DNA of 56,020 nucleotides from RGIG5612 sp963589005. Lineage in GTDB: Bacteria > Bacillota > Clostridia > Lachnospirales > Lachnospiraceae. Below, piece after piece: positions 16,141 to 24,539 of the stretch. Both the position numbers and the translations under genes were made by a program. Below the pieces are notes generated by a model. It saw only the letters and a list, made by a program, of their open reading frames with translations, was not told where the DNA came from and did no database searches. Each line of letters begins with the position of its first letter. Position 1 is the stretch's first letter. Location: positions 1-56,020 of the forward strand of contig CAVAJR010000013.1 in assembly GCA_963589005.1 (NCBI GenBank), given 5' to 3'.

Positions 16141-18342
16141 TTACTGCTTTTTATTCACAACCGGGAATTCAAATATTGCTGCCTCGTTCGGCCTGAGATC
16201 ATATGTGATCTTATTATCATATCCGTCACACAGCTCCTTCGAACTTACAAGAGGCGGCAGCTCTGAACTAACCTTACCGGATCCCGGAGTTGAATCATAT
16301 GTACTGAAAATGCGTTTGTAATATCCTTCCACCGGCGCTCCGCAGCTGTAGCCGCTGTACTGCACCGGAGTCGTATTGATGATCACAAGCAATGCATTCT
16401 CATAACTGAATGGGTTTCTCCTGATATAAGCCATAATGCCGCGTTCATAATCACTTCTGTTGACCCATTCAAATACCCTTGTATCACTGGTATCCTCATA
16501 CAGTGCAGGATATTTCTTATAGATCTGAAGCAGATTTCTGACGCACATCATGACATCTCTATGCCATATATCAGAAGCCAATGCCCAATTTATCTCACGC
16601 TTTTCATCCCACTCCCTGTCCTCGGCGAACTCCTGTCCCATAAACAGCAGCTTCTTGCCTGGATGGGTGAACTGATAAGTATATAATGTCTTAAGCCCGC
16701 TCAGCTGCTCAGGCTTGCCGCCGGGCATTTTCCAGATCATTGGTTTCTTAAGATGTACAACCTCATCATGAGATAAAACATTTACAAAATATTCCGTAAA
16801 AACATAGTCAGGTGTATGCGTGATCTCACCGAAGTGATACTTCCTGTATACAGGATCGTACTTGAAATACTTCAATGTATCATTCATCCAGCCCATGTTC
16901 CATTTATACAAAAATCCCATGCCGCCCTCATCCACCGACGTTGTTATGCCCTGTTCCGTCGAGGAATCTTCTGCGATCAGAAATGCGCCTGTTCTTTCAA
17001 CTACCTCATTATTGAGCTGTTTCAGAAAAGCTATGCTCTCAAGATTCTGATTGCCGCCATATTTGTTCGGGCGCCACGGATCTCTGCTGAAATTAGTGTA
17101 TATCATTGATGCCACAGCGTCAACTCGCAATGCATCCGCATGAAATTCCTTGATCCAATAAAACGCACTTGAGATAAGAAAGCTCCTGACTTCTGATCTT
17201 CCATGGTCAAATGCTTTCGTACCCCACTCAGGATATTCTGCCAGCAGCGGATCAGAGGATTCATACATGGCTGTGCCGTCAAAATTCTCCAAACCGAACA
17301 CATCCTTTGGATAATGCGCAGGCACCCAGTCGATGATAACGCCTATATTCCTGCTGTGCATTTTGTCCACAAAATATTTAAAATCCTCAGGATTGCCATG
17401 CCTGCTGGTGGCCGAGAAATATCCCGTTACCTGATATCCCCATGAACCGTCAAAGGGATATTCGCAGATTCCCATTACCTCCACATGAGTAAATCCCATG
17501 TAATCCACATATTCGCTGAGTTCATCCGCCAGCTGCCTGTAATTGAGAAATCCATCCTCACCCAGACGGTAGTCCTTCTTCCAAGATCCCAGATGTACCT
17601 CGTATATGGACATGGGCTTCATGCGATTTTTCGAGACATTTTCCCAGTTAACTGAATATTTAACCGGTGGTGCAGGATCAATTTTTTTCTTAACCTCTGC
17701 ACTTGCAGTCAGTTTTTTCTTATCAGAAGTCTTGCCTTCCTGCGATAATGCTTCCTCAGACACTTTCTTATTGAAGTTCATTGCCTGTGGTGATGTTGTC
17801 TCAGCTGCTCTTCCCTTGGCTGCAGACTGACTGGCTGCTTCTATAAATCTCTTCCATCCGCTGGTTGATTCATTTGCCGATACAGGCAGCAGCTCCGGTC
17901 TGGCTTCCTTCATATACTCATCATCAGTCCATGGATAATCATTAAGTCCCCATACAACCGATGCAGATGCCGGCCGCAGCTCTGAATAAAATGCATACGG
18001 ATCAGACTTCCATCTCACAACACCGTCCGCACCTTCAACAATATATTTGTAACAGGTACCCTTGGTAACATGCGCAACGAATATCTCCCATATGCCGGGC
18101 TGTACCTTCTTCATTGGCACAGTAACATTTGTAACAGGCACAAAATCCACATCTGCGGATATATCTTGATACTCATTGATATGGTTAAATATCGCTACAG
18201 AAACACTTCTTGCATTTTCAGCCCATACAGTAAATATCGTACCCATTTGCCCATTTTTCTCGCAAATGTGTGCCCCCATCTTCCTGTATGCTTCATACAT
18301 TGTTCCTTCGTGGAATAAGTAGTTATCAAATTCTGTAAACAT
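16141..18342 (-). CDS. glgB: 1,4-alpha-glucan branching enzyme GlgB, long linker
   Basis: A 733-residue GH13 branching enzyme. The N-terminal carbohydrate-binding domain covers about 14-135. The barrel starts at SIYEVHLGSWKK (245-256) and includes EVMGICEYPFDGSWGYQVTGY, DWVPAHYPKD (H343), ADALRVDAVASM (nucleophile D408) and FLIAEDS (acid E458). The C-terminal beta domain ends near residue 733. Between the two domains (about 155-230) is a ~70-residue Ala/Ser/Lys-rich linker that branching enzymes normally lack. It makes alpha-1,6 branches in glycogen. No other glg gene is in view, and it may be transcribed alone. Confidence 0.94.
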   Translation of the reverse strand: MFTEFDNYLFHEGTMYEAYRKMGAHICEKNGQMGTIFTVWAENARSVSVAIFNHINEYQDISADVDFVPVTNVTVPMKKVQPGIWEIFVAHVTKGTCYKYIVEGADGVVRWKSDPYAFYSELRPASASVVWGLNDYPWTDDEYMKEARPELLPVSANESTSGWKRFIEAASQSAAKGRAAETTSPQAMNFNKKVSEEALSQEGKTSDKKKLTASAEVKKKIDPAPPVKYSVNWENVSKNRMKPMSIYEVHLGSWKKDYRLGEDGFLNYRQLADELSEYVDYMGFTHVEVMGICEYPFDGSWGYQVTGYFSATSRHGNPEDFKYFVDKMHSRNIGVIIDWVPAHYPKDVFGLENFDGTAMYESSDPLLAEYPEWGTKAFDHGRSEVRSFLISSAFYWIKEFHADALRVDAVASMIYTNFSRDPWRPNKYGGNQNLESIAFLKQLNNEVVERTGAFLIAEDSSTEQGITTSVDEGGMGFLYKWNMGWMNDTLKYFKYDPVYRKYHFGEITHTPDYVFTEYFVNVLSHDEVVHLKKPMIWKMPGGKPEQLSGLKTLYTYQFTHPGKKLLFMGQEFAEDREWDEKREINWALASDIWHRDVMMCVRNLLQIYKKYPALYEDTSDTRVFEWVNRSDYERGIMAYIRRNPFSYENALLVIINTTPVQYSGYSCGAPVEGYYKRIFSTYDSTPGSGKVSSELPPLVSSKELCDGYDNKITYDLRPNEAAIFEFPVVNKKQ

Positions 18343-18390
18343 GCATTATCCCCCCTTGTACATCTTCTCCAAGGTGCTGTCGGCATCCGA

Positions 18391-18466
18391 GACTGCGCAG
18401 CTGCTTCAAGAAAATAACCAACGCAGGCGTTTTCGAGTAGTGGATGCACACCGAGATTTACAGTAT
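18391..18466. repeat. Copy of the dispersed palindrome (reverse orientation)
   Basis: Between dnaB and glgB. GACTGCGCAG (18391-18400), AGAAAAT, GCAGGCGTTTTCGAG (18423-18437), AGTGG and TGCACACCGAGATTTACAG (18445-18463) match the family with several changes. Confidence 0.75.
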
Positions 18467-18483
18467 GCAAGCGACTCATCTTC

Positions 18484-19830
18484 TTATGGCTGATCGTTAA
18501 GATGTGCCTGATTAACGAATCTTGTATATTGCGGCTGCCAGCCCAGCTTAACAGTTCCTGTAGGACCGTTACGCTGTTTAGCAATGATTACCTCGGCAAC
18601 ATTTTTTTCCTCTGAATCCGGATTATAATAATCATCTCTGTATAAGAACATGATAACATCCGCATCCTGCTCAATGGCTCCTGATTCACGAATATCTGCC
18701 AGCATAGGTCTGTGGTCGGCACGAGTTTCTACCGCACGATTCAACTGTGACAGAACTATGATCGGCACATTAAGTTCACGAGCCAGTGATTTAAGTCCTC
18801 GTGAAATGTCCGACACTTCCTGCTGCCTGTTGTCATTCTTAGAACCGGCGCTCATCAGCTGGATATAGTCGATGATTATAAGCTGTATGTCATGCTCTAA
18901 CTTGTATTTACGGCACTTCGTTCTTAATTCCTGAACGGATATGCCGGGTGTATCATCAATTATGAGGTCTGTATTTCCGAGCAGCTCCGCGCCCTCTTCC
19001 AGATTATCCCAATCCTGGTCAGACAGGTCACCTGTTCTAAGTGACATGGCATCGATCCTTGACTCCATGGCCAGCATTCTGTTTACAAGCTGAGCAGCTG
19101 ACATTTCCAGCGAGAAGATTGCAAGCGCCTGTTTCTTGCGAACTGCTACATAGTCCGCAATCGTAAGAACAAATGCCGTTTTGCCCATAGAAGGTCTGGC
19201 CGCTATCAATATAAAGTCTGACGGCTGCAGTCCTGAGGTGCGCAGGTCCAGATCTGCAAATCCTGTAGGAAGGCCCGTTATGTGACCCTTTGTCATTGCC
19301 GCTTCCTGGATTTTCTTAAGCACATCAACAACTACATCTGCAATCGGAGTATATTCGCTTGAATTTCTGGACTGAACCAGGTTGAATACCTTCTTTTCTG
19401 TTTCTTCCAGTATATCCTCAAGTTTCTCATTTGCAGAATAGCAGCCTGAAGCAATCTCCTCCGTTATGCGTATAAGACGGCGCAGCGTTGATTTTTCATA
19501 TACTATCTCTGCATAATTTTTGGCATTGGCCGAGGAAGGAACCGACGTAATTATATCCTTGATGAGTTCCTCACTTCTGGCCTCCTCCGGCACGCCATTT
19601 TCCTTCATCCTGTTAAGCACAGTTACAGGATCGACTGCCTTATTCTCCCTGTACAGTTCTGCCATCGCATCGAAAACTGCACCATTTTGCTTTGCATAGA
19701 AGTCCTCGCCCGTCAATATTTCTGCAATGGAGCCGATCGTATCATTATCAATAAGCATTGAGCCTAATACTGACTGTTCTGCCTGCAGATTATGGGGCAT
19801 AACCCTTTTTAGTAATTCTTCATCCGCCAT
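18484..19830 (-). CDS. dnaB: Replicative DNA helicase DnaB
   Basis: A 448-residue helicase (called DnaC in Bacillus). The N-terminal domain includes PHNLQAEQSVLGSMLID, which binds primase and the loader. The RecA-like domain has Walker A ARPSMGKTAF, Walker B-like LIIIDYIQLMS, and the late VLSQLNRAVE and RESGAIEQDADVIMFLYRD. It ends in GTVKLGWQPQYTRFV. The frame extends six codons upstream from a GTG, but the ATG at 19830 has GAAAGAGG at the right distance. It is 35 bp downstream of rplI, as in many Bacillota. Confidence 0.95.
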   Translation of the reverse strand: MADEELLKRVMPHNLQAEQSVLGSMLIDNDTIGSIAEILTGEDFYAKQNGAVFDAMAELYRENKAVDPVTVLNRMKENGVPEEARSEELIKDIITSVPSSANAKNYAEIVYEKSTLRRLIRITEEIASGCYSANEKLEDILEETEKKVFNLVQSRNSSEYTPIADVVVDVLKKIQEAAMTKGHITGLPTGFADLDLRTSGLQPSDFILIAARPSMGKTAFVLTIADYVAVRKKQALAIFSLEMSAAQLVNRMLAMESRIDAMSLRTGDLSDQDWDNLEEGAELLGNTDLIIDDTPGISVQELRTKCRKYKLEHDIQLIIIDYIQLMSAGSKNDNRQQEVSDISRGLKSLARELNVPIIVLSQLNRAVETRADHRPMLADIRESGAIEQDADVIMFLYRDDYYNPDSEEKNVAEVIIAKQRNGPTGTVKLGWQPQYTRFVNQAHLNDQP

Positions 19831-19865
19831 GGATAACCTCTTTCGCACACTTCGCAGGTGCTGAT

Positions 19866-20312
19866 CTACTCTTCTGTTACCTTAACAACAAGTGTTGCAG
19901 CTACATCCTTGTGAAGCTTGACCTTGATATCATGACTTCCCAATGTTTTAATAGGATCTGTCAGAGCGATCTTCTTCTTATCAATATCAAGATTCATCTG
20001 CTCCTTAACTGCAGCTGCGATCTCCTTAGAGGCGATGGCTCCGAATAATTTGCCGCCCTCTCCTACCTTAACTTTTAAAACTACTGTACTTTTTTCAAGT
20101 TCCTTAGCCAGCGCCTGTGCAGCCTCAAGATTTTCCTGTGCTACCTTAGCATCATTAGCTTTCTTCAGTTTAAGATTATTTAAATTATCGGCTGTAGCTT
20201 CCAATCCTTTTTTCCTCGGAATAATAAAATTTCTGGCATATCCGTCGGAAACGTCACAGATATCACCTTTTTTTCCTAATGCCTTAACATCTTCAAGTAA
20301 AATTACTTTCAT
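19866..20312 (-). CDS. rplI: 50S ribosomal protein L9
   Basis: A 148-residue L9, the standard length. The N-terminal rRNA-binding part is MKVILLEDVKALGKKGDICD with GYARNFIIPRKKG; a long connecting helix (about 45-75) leads to the C-terminal domain with GKLFGAIASKEIA and GSHDIKVKLHKDV. It lies between gdpP and dnaB on the same strand, a conserved order in Bacillota. Confidence 0.97.
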   Translation of the reverse strand: MKVILLEDVKALGKKGDICDVSDGYARNFIIPRKKGLEATADNLNNLKLKKANDAKVAQENLEAAQALAKELEKSTVVLKVKVGEGGKLFGAIASKEIAAAVKEQMNLDIDKKKIALTDPIKTLGSHDIKVKLHKDVAATLVVKVTEE

Positions 20313-20417
20313 TTTCTACCTCTTTTCTGTATAGAATTGTTCTGTTATCGAACATTTCTTCTTATCTGCCGTACAGATACTTCATAAATTCTGCCATATT
20401 TGCCTGCTTAAATGCTA

Positions 20418-22472
20418 TCAGACCAGATCGTTATCCTCCAGCATCTTGCACAGCGTAAGTATCAGTGCCTTCTTAGCCTCCTCGGCAGTTGTTTCCAGCT
20501 GACATCCGGCTATATTCAGATGTCCGCCGCCGCCCATTTTTTCCATAACAAGCTGCACATTGGTATCTCCTGTCGATCGTGCACTGATATATGTCTTGCC
20601 ATTATAGTATGTCATTGCAAAGCTTGCCTTAACCCTCTGCACATCCAGCAATTCATTGGCCAGCTGTGCCACCACAATTGTAGGATTACTGAGTCCTTCA
20701 GAAGGTGCAACAGCAACTACATATCCCGGTATGATCTCTTCTGCACTGCTCATTGCAATGGCCTTGATCTTCATCGTTTCTAACGAATCTCTGAACATAT
20801 TTCTTACATTCTGGATATCTACTCCCAGCTTTCGCAAATATGCTGCCGCCTCGAAGGTCCTTGCGCCTGTATTTCTGGTAAATGAATCCGTATCAATAAC
20901 TATACCGCCATACAGTGCCTCTGCTTCTATCTTCTTGAGACTAACTGTTTCTGAGATATATTGTAAAATTTCTGTTACCATCTCACAGGCTGAGCTTGAT
21001 GTCGGCTCAACATATGAAAGCACCAGATTGTCAATCTTCTCACCGCTTTGCAAATGATGATCAATAAGCACTACCGTTGCCGTATTCTGAACCAGATCCG
21101 GGCACTCGAAGATCTCAGGTTTATTAACATCCACTATGACAAGCGCAGTATTCTTATCCACATATTCAGGCGCCTGCTCCGGAGTTATAAATACACCTTT
21201 CTTATATTCATCATCATTCATAAATATTGCTAACGTATTGCTGATAGCATTTGAATGTTCATTTATGACTATATTGGCTGATTTGCCTAAGGCACGGGCT
21301 GCCTTGTACATACCTATGGAAGCTGCAAATGAATCCAGATCCGCATTCTTATGTCCCATTATGACCACAGAATCCTTAGCAACAAGCACATCTCTGATGG
21401 CCATGGCCTTAACACGAGCCTTGACACGGGTATTCTTCTCTGCGTGCTTGGTCTTGCCGCCGTAGAAATAGAGCCTTTCGCCTTCCTTAAGCACCACCTG
21501 ATCTCCGCCTCGGCCCAATGCCAATTCAAGAGAGTTACGGCTGGCCTTTTCCGCCTGTTCATACTCTTCTCCGACGCCTATGCCTACGCTTACGGTAATT
21601 ACTTTATCATCACCCATGTCCAGGTTTCTGATCTGATCCAGTATCTCGAACTTATTTCTCTGCATCATCGGCAAATATTTGCGTTTAAATATAACGAAAT
21701 ATCTGTCTCTTTCCATCTTGCGTACAACACCGCCCACGGTATTGAAATATGTACCGATGACCTGGTCCAGTTTTGCACTCTGACCATAATTTTGCAGGTC
21801 CATATTTCGTCCGATCACCTCATCATAATTGTCGATGCTGACCTCTCCGATCACAAGCTGTTCGTCCTTGCCCTTTCGCACCATATTGATGATCTCAGTC
21901 TCATCGAACATATAGATTACACATATGGTCATACTGTGTTCAGGCAACAGCACTATCTTGCCTTCGATAAGATCTCTTGTTACCGTCAGGTGCTTAATGC
22001 ACAGCCTATAGTCTCTGGCATCATATACGATTGAGATGTTTTTCATCTCTTCATCGAACTTCAGATCGCTCTCCTCCAGTTCGTGAAGAATATCGCAGAT
22101 ATTGTCAGTTCCGCCCTTCTCGTCATACATTCTGCCAAACAATTTATTATAGGCTAATATCTTGCCGTCCGGTGCTGTAACAACGTATGGCATCGGAAAA
22201 TCTCCTATCATCTCGCCTTCAAGACCGCCATATTCTTTGGCAAATCTGACCAGACCCCTCTCCAAGTTCTTATTATTTATAGTATAGAATATAAGGAGCG
22301 TTACGACATATACTGCAAATATTCCCGTTGCGATCAACGCTGCAGTCTCATTCAGAAAATATAATATAATTGTAAGGATCAGGATAATCGTGCCGAATAT
22401 TGCAGGGAAGACCAGATATCCCTTCATGACATATCCCATGCTCACAAGCAGCTTACTGCGTTCACTTTTCAT
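20418..22472 (-). CDS. gdpP: Cyclic-di-AMP phosphodiesterase GdpP (DHH/DHHA1)
   Basis: A 684-residue membrane phosphodiesterase. Two membrane segments lie near the N-terminus (about 15-60). A PAS-like domain follows (FPMPYVVTAPDGKILAYNKL), then a degenerate GGDEF domain lacking the GGDEF motif, as is normal here. The DHH domain has VIMGHKNADLDSFAAS, IVDVN and VVLIDHHLQSG; the DHHA1 end has GGGGHLNIAG. It cleaves c-di-AMP to pApA and so affects osmolyte and wall homeostasis. The frame begins 27 codons upstream, inside the promoter, so the ATG at 22472 is chosen, although its ribosome site is weak. It is first in gdpP-rplI-dnaB. Confidence 0.93.
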   Translation of the reverse strand: MKSERSKLLVSMGYVMKGYLVFPAIFGTIILILTIILYFLNETAALIATGIFAVYVVTLLIFYTINNKNLERGLVRFAKEYGGLEGEMIGDFPMPYVVTAPDGKILAYNKLFGRMYDEKGGTDNICDILHELEESDLKFDEEMKNISIVYDARDYRLCIKHLTVTRDLIEGKIVLLPEHSMTICVIYMFDETEIINMVRKGKDEQLVIGEVSIDNYDEVIGRNMDLQNYGQSAKLDQVIGTYFNTVGGVVRKMERDRYFVIFKRKYLPMMQRNKFEILDQIRNLDMGDDKVITVSVGIGVGEEYEQAEKASRNSLELALGRGGDQVVLKEGERLYFYGGKTKHAEKNTRVKARVKAMAIRDVLVAKDSVVIMGHKNADLDSFAASIGMYKAARALGKSANIVINEHSNAISNTLAIFMNDDEYKKGVFITPEQAPEYVDKNTALVIVDVNKPEIFECPDLVQNTATVVLIDHHLQSGEKIDNLVLSYVEPTSSSACEMVTEILQYISETVSLKKIEAEALYGGIVIDTDSFTRNTGARTFEAAAYLRKLGVDIQNVRNMFRDSLETMKIKAIAMSSAEEIIPGYVVAVAPSEGLSNPTIVVAQLANELLDVQRVKASFAMTYYNGKTYISARSTGDTNVQLVMEKMGGGGHLNIAGCQLETTAEEAKKALILTLCKMLEDNDLV

Positions 22473-22524
22473 AATCAAAATCTCTTTCAAAATCCATCCC
22501 CATGGATATAATTTATACACGCAT

Positions 22525-22553
22525 ATAATAATTAATTTTGCAGTAATGGTCAA
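22525..22553 (-). promoter_or_regulatory. Promoter of gdpP-rplI-dnaB
   Basis: On the minus strand TTGACC (22553-22548) and TATTAT (22530-22525) have a 17-bp spacer, about 50 bp before the gdpP start. Confidence 0.7.
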
Positions 22554-22629
22554 GCAATGGTCTGTTGCTTAACATCGTATCTGCTGACCACTTTTTTAAC
22601 AGCGTAATAATTCTACCCTGCAAGTATAC

Positions 22630-22662
22630 AAAAACGGCTATACCGTTTCCGATATAGCCGTT
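22630..22662 (-). terminator. Terminator of rpsF-ssb-rpsR
   Basis: AACGGCTATA (22633-22642) and TATAGCCGTT (22653-22662) form a perfect 10-bp stem, followed on the minus strand by a run of T. It is 29 bp after the rpsR stop. Confidence 0.9.
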
Positions 22663-22690
22663 AATAAATCCATATATCTGCCAGTTAGAA

Positions 22691-22957
22691 TCAGTCTACT
22701 GAATATGGCATCAGAGCAATGTGACGAGCTCTCTTGATAGCTGTTGTAATAGCTCTCTGGTGCTTAGCGCATGTGCCTGTGATTCTTCTTGGAAGGATCT
22801 TGCCTCTTTCTGAAACATACTTCTTAAGAGTAGCAACATCCTTATAGCTGATCTCCTGTGGCTTCTCTCCGCAGAAAATGCAAACTTTCTTTCTTCTGCG
22901 AATGTTCGGACGTCTCTTCATTGGAGCGCCTTCTTTATCTGCTTTATTATATGCCAT
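22691..22957 (-). CDS. rpsR: 30S ribosomal protein S18
   Basis: An 88-residue S18. After a short N-terminal tail come RRPNIRRRKKVCIFCGE, then DVATLKKYVSERGKILPRRI and TGTCAKHQRAITTAIKRARH, the conserved S18 core that pairs with S6 in the small subunit platform. The C(I)FC pair is kept, as in zinc-containing S18 forms. It is the last gene of rpsF-ssb-rpsR and has AGGAGG upstream. Confidence 0.97.
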   Translation of the reverse strand: MAYNKADKEGAPMKRRPNIRRRKKVCIFCGEKPQEISYKDVATLKKYVSERGKILPRRITGTCAKHQRAITTAIKRARHIALMPYSVD

Positions 22958-22994
22958 TTTATGACCTCCTTAAAACGTTGGAAAACTCATACTT

Positions 22995-23501
22995 TTACTT
23001 GAATGGCAAACCCTCGTCCTGCATTTCATCCGGAATCTGCATAAATCCTTCATCCGCAGCTTCTATTGACGGAGCCGGCATAGCTGGCGCCTGCTGACTG
23101 TAGCTGCGCTGACCTGCATATGACTGACCGGCATTGTTAGGCTGATTAGAATAGCTATCCTGCGTTCTTCCCGATGAAGCAGCCTTGCTTTCTGCAAATT
23201 CAACATTCTCAACTACTACATCTGTAGTATATACCTTCGTTCCGTCCTGCTTGGTATAACTTCCTGTCTGAATTCTGCCCTCCAGGCAAAGCTTAGTACC
23301 TGTATGCGTATATTTTTCAAAAAATTCAGCCGTCTTACCAAACGCAACACAGCCGATAAAATCCGCCGATGCCTCGTTTTCTCTCTTGAATCTTCTGTCA
23401 ACTGCCAATGTAAATCTGGCAATCGCCATAGAGTTGGCTCCTTGAGAATATCTGATCTCAGGATCTCTTGTCAGTCGTCCCATAAGTATTACTTTGTTCA
23501 T
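22995..23501 (-). CDS. ssb: Single-stranded DNA-binding protein
   Basis: A 168-residue SSB with one OB fold (about 1-110): MNKVILMGRLTRDPEIRYSQ, AIARFTLAVDRRFKRE, FIGCVAFGKTAEFFEKYTHTG and the strand CLEGRIQTGSYTKQDGTKVY. A Gln/Ser/Gly-rich linker follows to about 145. The acidic tip, which recruits partner proteins, ends DEGLPFK, so the usual DDDIPF end carries an extra Lys. It sits between rpsF and rpsR, the standard place for the essential ssb. Confidence 0.96.
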   Translation of the reverse strand: MNKVILMGRLTRDPEIRYSQGANSMAIARFTLAVDRRFKRENEASADFIGCVAFGKTAEFFEKYTHTGTKLCLEGRIQTGSYTKQDGTKVYTTDVVVENVEFAESKAASSGRTQDSYSNQPNNAGQSYAGQRSYSQQAPAMPAPSIEAADEGFMQIPDEMQDEGLPFK

Positions 23502-23549
23502 ACTAACTCCTTTTTGTACGAGTGTTGGGTGCCACTATCAATTGCCGTC

Positions 23550-23843
23550 TTACTCTTCGTCCTGACGAACAACTAAATATCTGATAACGCCATCCATAAT
23601 ACGTAACTGCTGTTCGAGTTCGTTTGGACAATCAGCGTTCTCGCTCTCGAAATGAATGAAATAATAGAAAGCTTCATCCATCTTCTGGATCTCATAAGCG
23701 AGCTTTCTCTTGCCCCAGTCATCTACGTCTGAAACAGTACCGCCGAATCTTACAACTAATTCTTTGATCTTTTCGATGACTGCAACGCGTTCTTCGTCTT
23801 CGAGCTTAGCACTTGCAACAACTGCTATTTCATATTTGTTCAT
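23550..23843 (-). CDS. rpsF: 30S ribosomal protein S6
   Basis: A 97-residue S6 with MNKYEIAVVASAKLEDEERV at the start, GGTVSDVDDWGKRKLAYEI in the middle and QQLRIMDGVIRYLVVR near the end. It forms a dimer with S18. It is first in the operon. The leader upstream (about 75 nt) ends in AAGGAGGTG. Autogenous control by S6-S18 is known for this operon in other Bacillota, but I could not confirm the leader motif. Confidence 0.97.
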   Translation of the reverse strand: MNKYEIAVVASAKLEDEERVAVIEKIKELVVRFGGTVSDVDDWGKRKLAYEIQKMDEAFYYFIHFESENADCPNELEQQLRIMDGVIRYLVVRQDEE

Positions 23844-23922
23844 GTTCTCGCACCTCCTTTTGGTCTCTGGCCCCCATCAATGATTCCGTGTCAGGGAGCA
23901 AGGAATATTATCACGGAAGTTG

Positions 23923-23951
23923 ATGTTAACACAATTTTTCTTCCATTTCAA
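23923..23951 (-). promoter_or_regulatory. Promoter of rpsF-ssb-rpsR
   Basis: On the minus strand TTGAAA (23951-23946) and TAACAT (23928-23923) are 17 bp apart. An overlapping alternative is TTGTGT with TAATAT. Either gives a leader of about 75 nt or less. Confidence 0.55.
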
Positions 23952-23973
23952 GGCGAAAATTAATGACAAAGCA

Positions 23974-24001
23974 TTGATTTTATCGATTTTTGTTTTATCA
24001 T
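23974..24001 (+). promoter_or_regulatory. Promoter of the HD-domain gene
   Basis: TTGATT (23974-23979) and TATCAT (23996-24001) have a 16-bp spacer. RNA would start near 24008, at the ATG itself (24009), and no ribosome site is seen. This suggests a leaderless transcript. Confidence 0.5.
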
Positions 24002-24008
24002 CTACTGC

Positions 24009-24539
24009 ATGAGACTTACAGATAATGATATTCAGAATTTATATATTGAATTCTCGACACCTGCTCATGTGAAGGCGCATTGCAAGGGCGTTACCACATC
24101 TGCTCTTAAGATCGCTCATGCACTCATGAGCTGTGGCTATGAAGGGCTCGACCTTGAGCTTATCTATGGCGCCGGAATGATCCATGACATGGCCAGGATC
24201 TATGACCATCATGAGATTGTTGCCGCAGATAAATTATTCGAACTCGGATTTACTGACGAGGCAGACATTGTAAGAGAACACATGCGAAAGATGACATATC
24301 ATGACATTGACCACGTTACAGAAGCTGACCTGCTGTATATAAGCGACCGCATGGTTATTGAGGATACATTTGTAGGCGTCGTAAAACGATTCGAATATAT
24401 CCGTGATAAGATGATCAGTCACGGCATTGATCCCGACAGCGAAATGTCCCGCAGGAATCGTCAGAATTCCTACGACTTCGTAGCTGCGATCGAGGCCAGA
24501 ACTCACATGAGCATGTTCGACCTGCAGGCAAATTATTGA
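24009..24539 (+). CDS. HD-domain phosphohydrolase
   Basis: A 176-residue single HD domain. The metal ligands are visible: H24 in TPAHVKAHCKGV, H59-D60 in MIHDMAR, H91 in REHM and D113 in YISDRM. The TPxHVxxHCxxV opening is like HD domains found fused or adjacent to MobA-like nucleotidyltransferases in Clostridia, so a link to Mo-cofactor chemistry is possible, but this gene stands apart from the Mo block. The substrate is unknown, likely a nucleotide or phosphate ester. The last 7 bp overlap the convergent MATE gene. No Shine-Dalgarno sequence precedes the ATG. Confidence 0.85.
   Translation: MRLTDNDIQNLYIEFSTPAHVKAHCKGVTTSALKIAHALMSCGYEGLDLELIYGAGMIHDMARIYDHHEIVAADKLFELGFTDEADIVREHMRKMTYHDIDHVTEADLLYISDRMVIEDTFVGVVKRFEYIRDKMISHGIDPDSEMSRRNRQNSYDFVAAIEARTHMSMFDLQANY

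Noticed and set aside
23844..23922. S6:S18-binding leader of rpsF
   Set aside because: Plausible by position, but I could not identify the conserved loop with confidence, so it is not listed as a feature.
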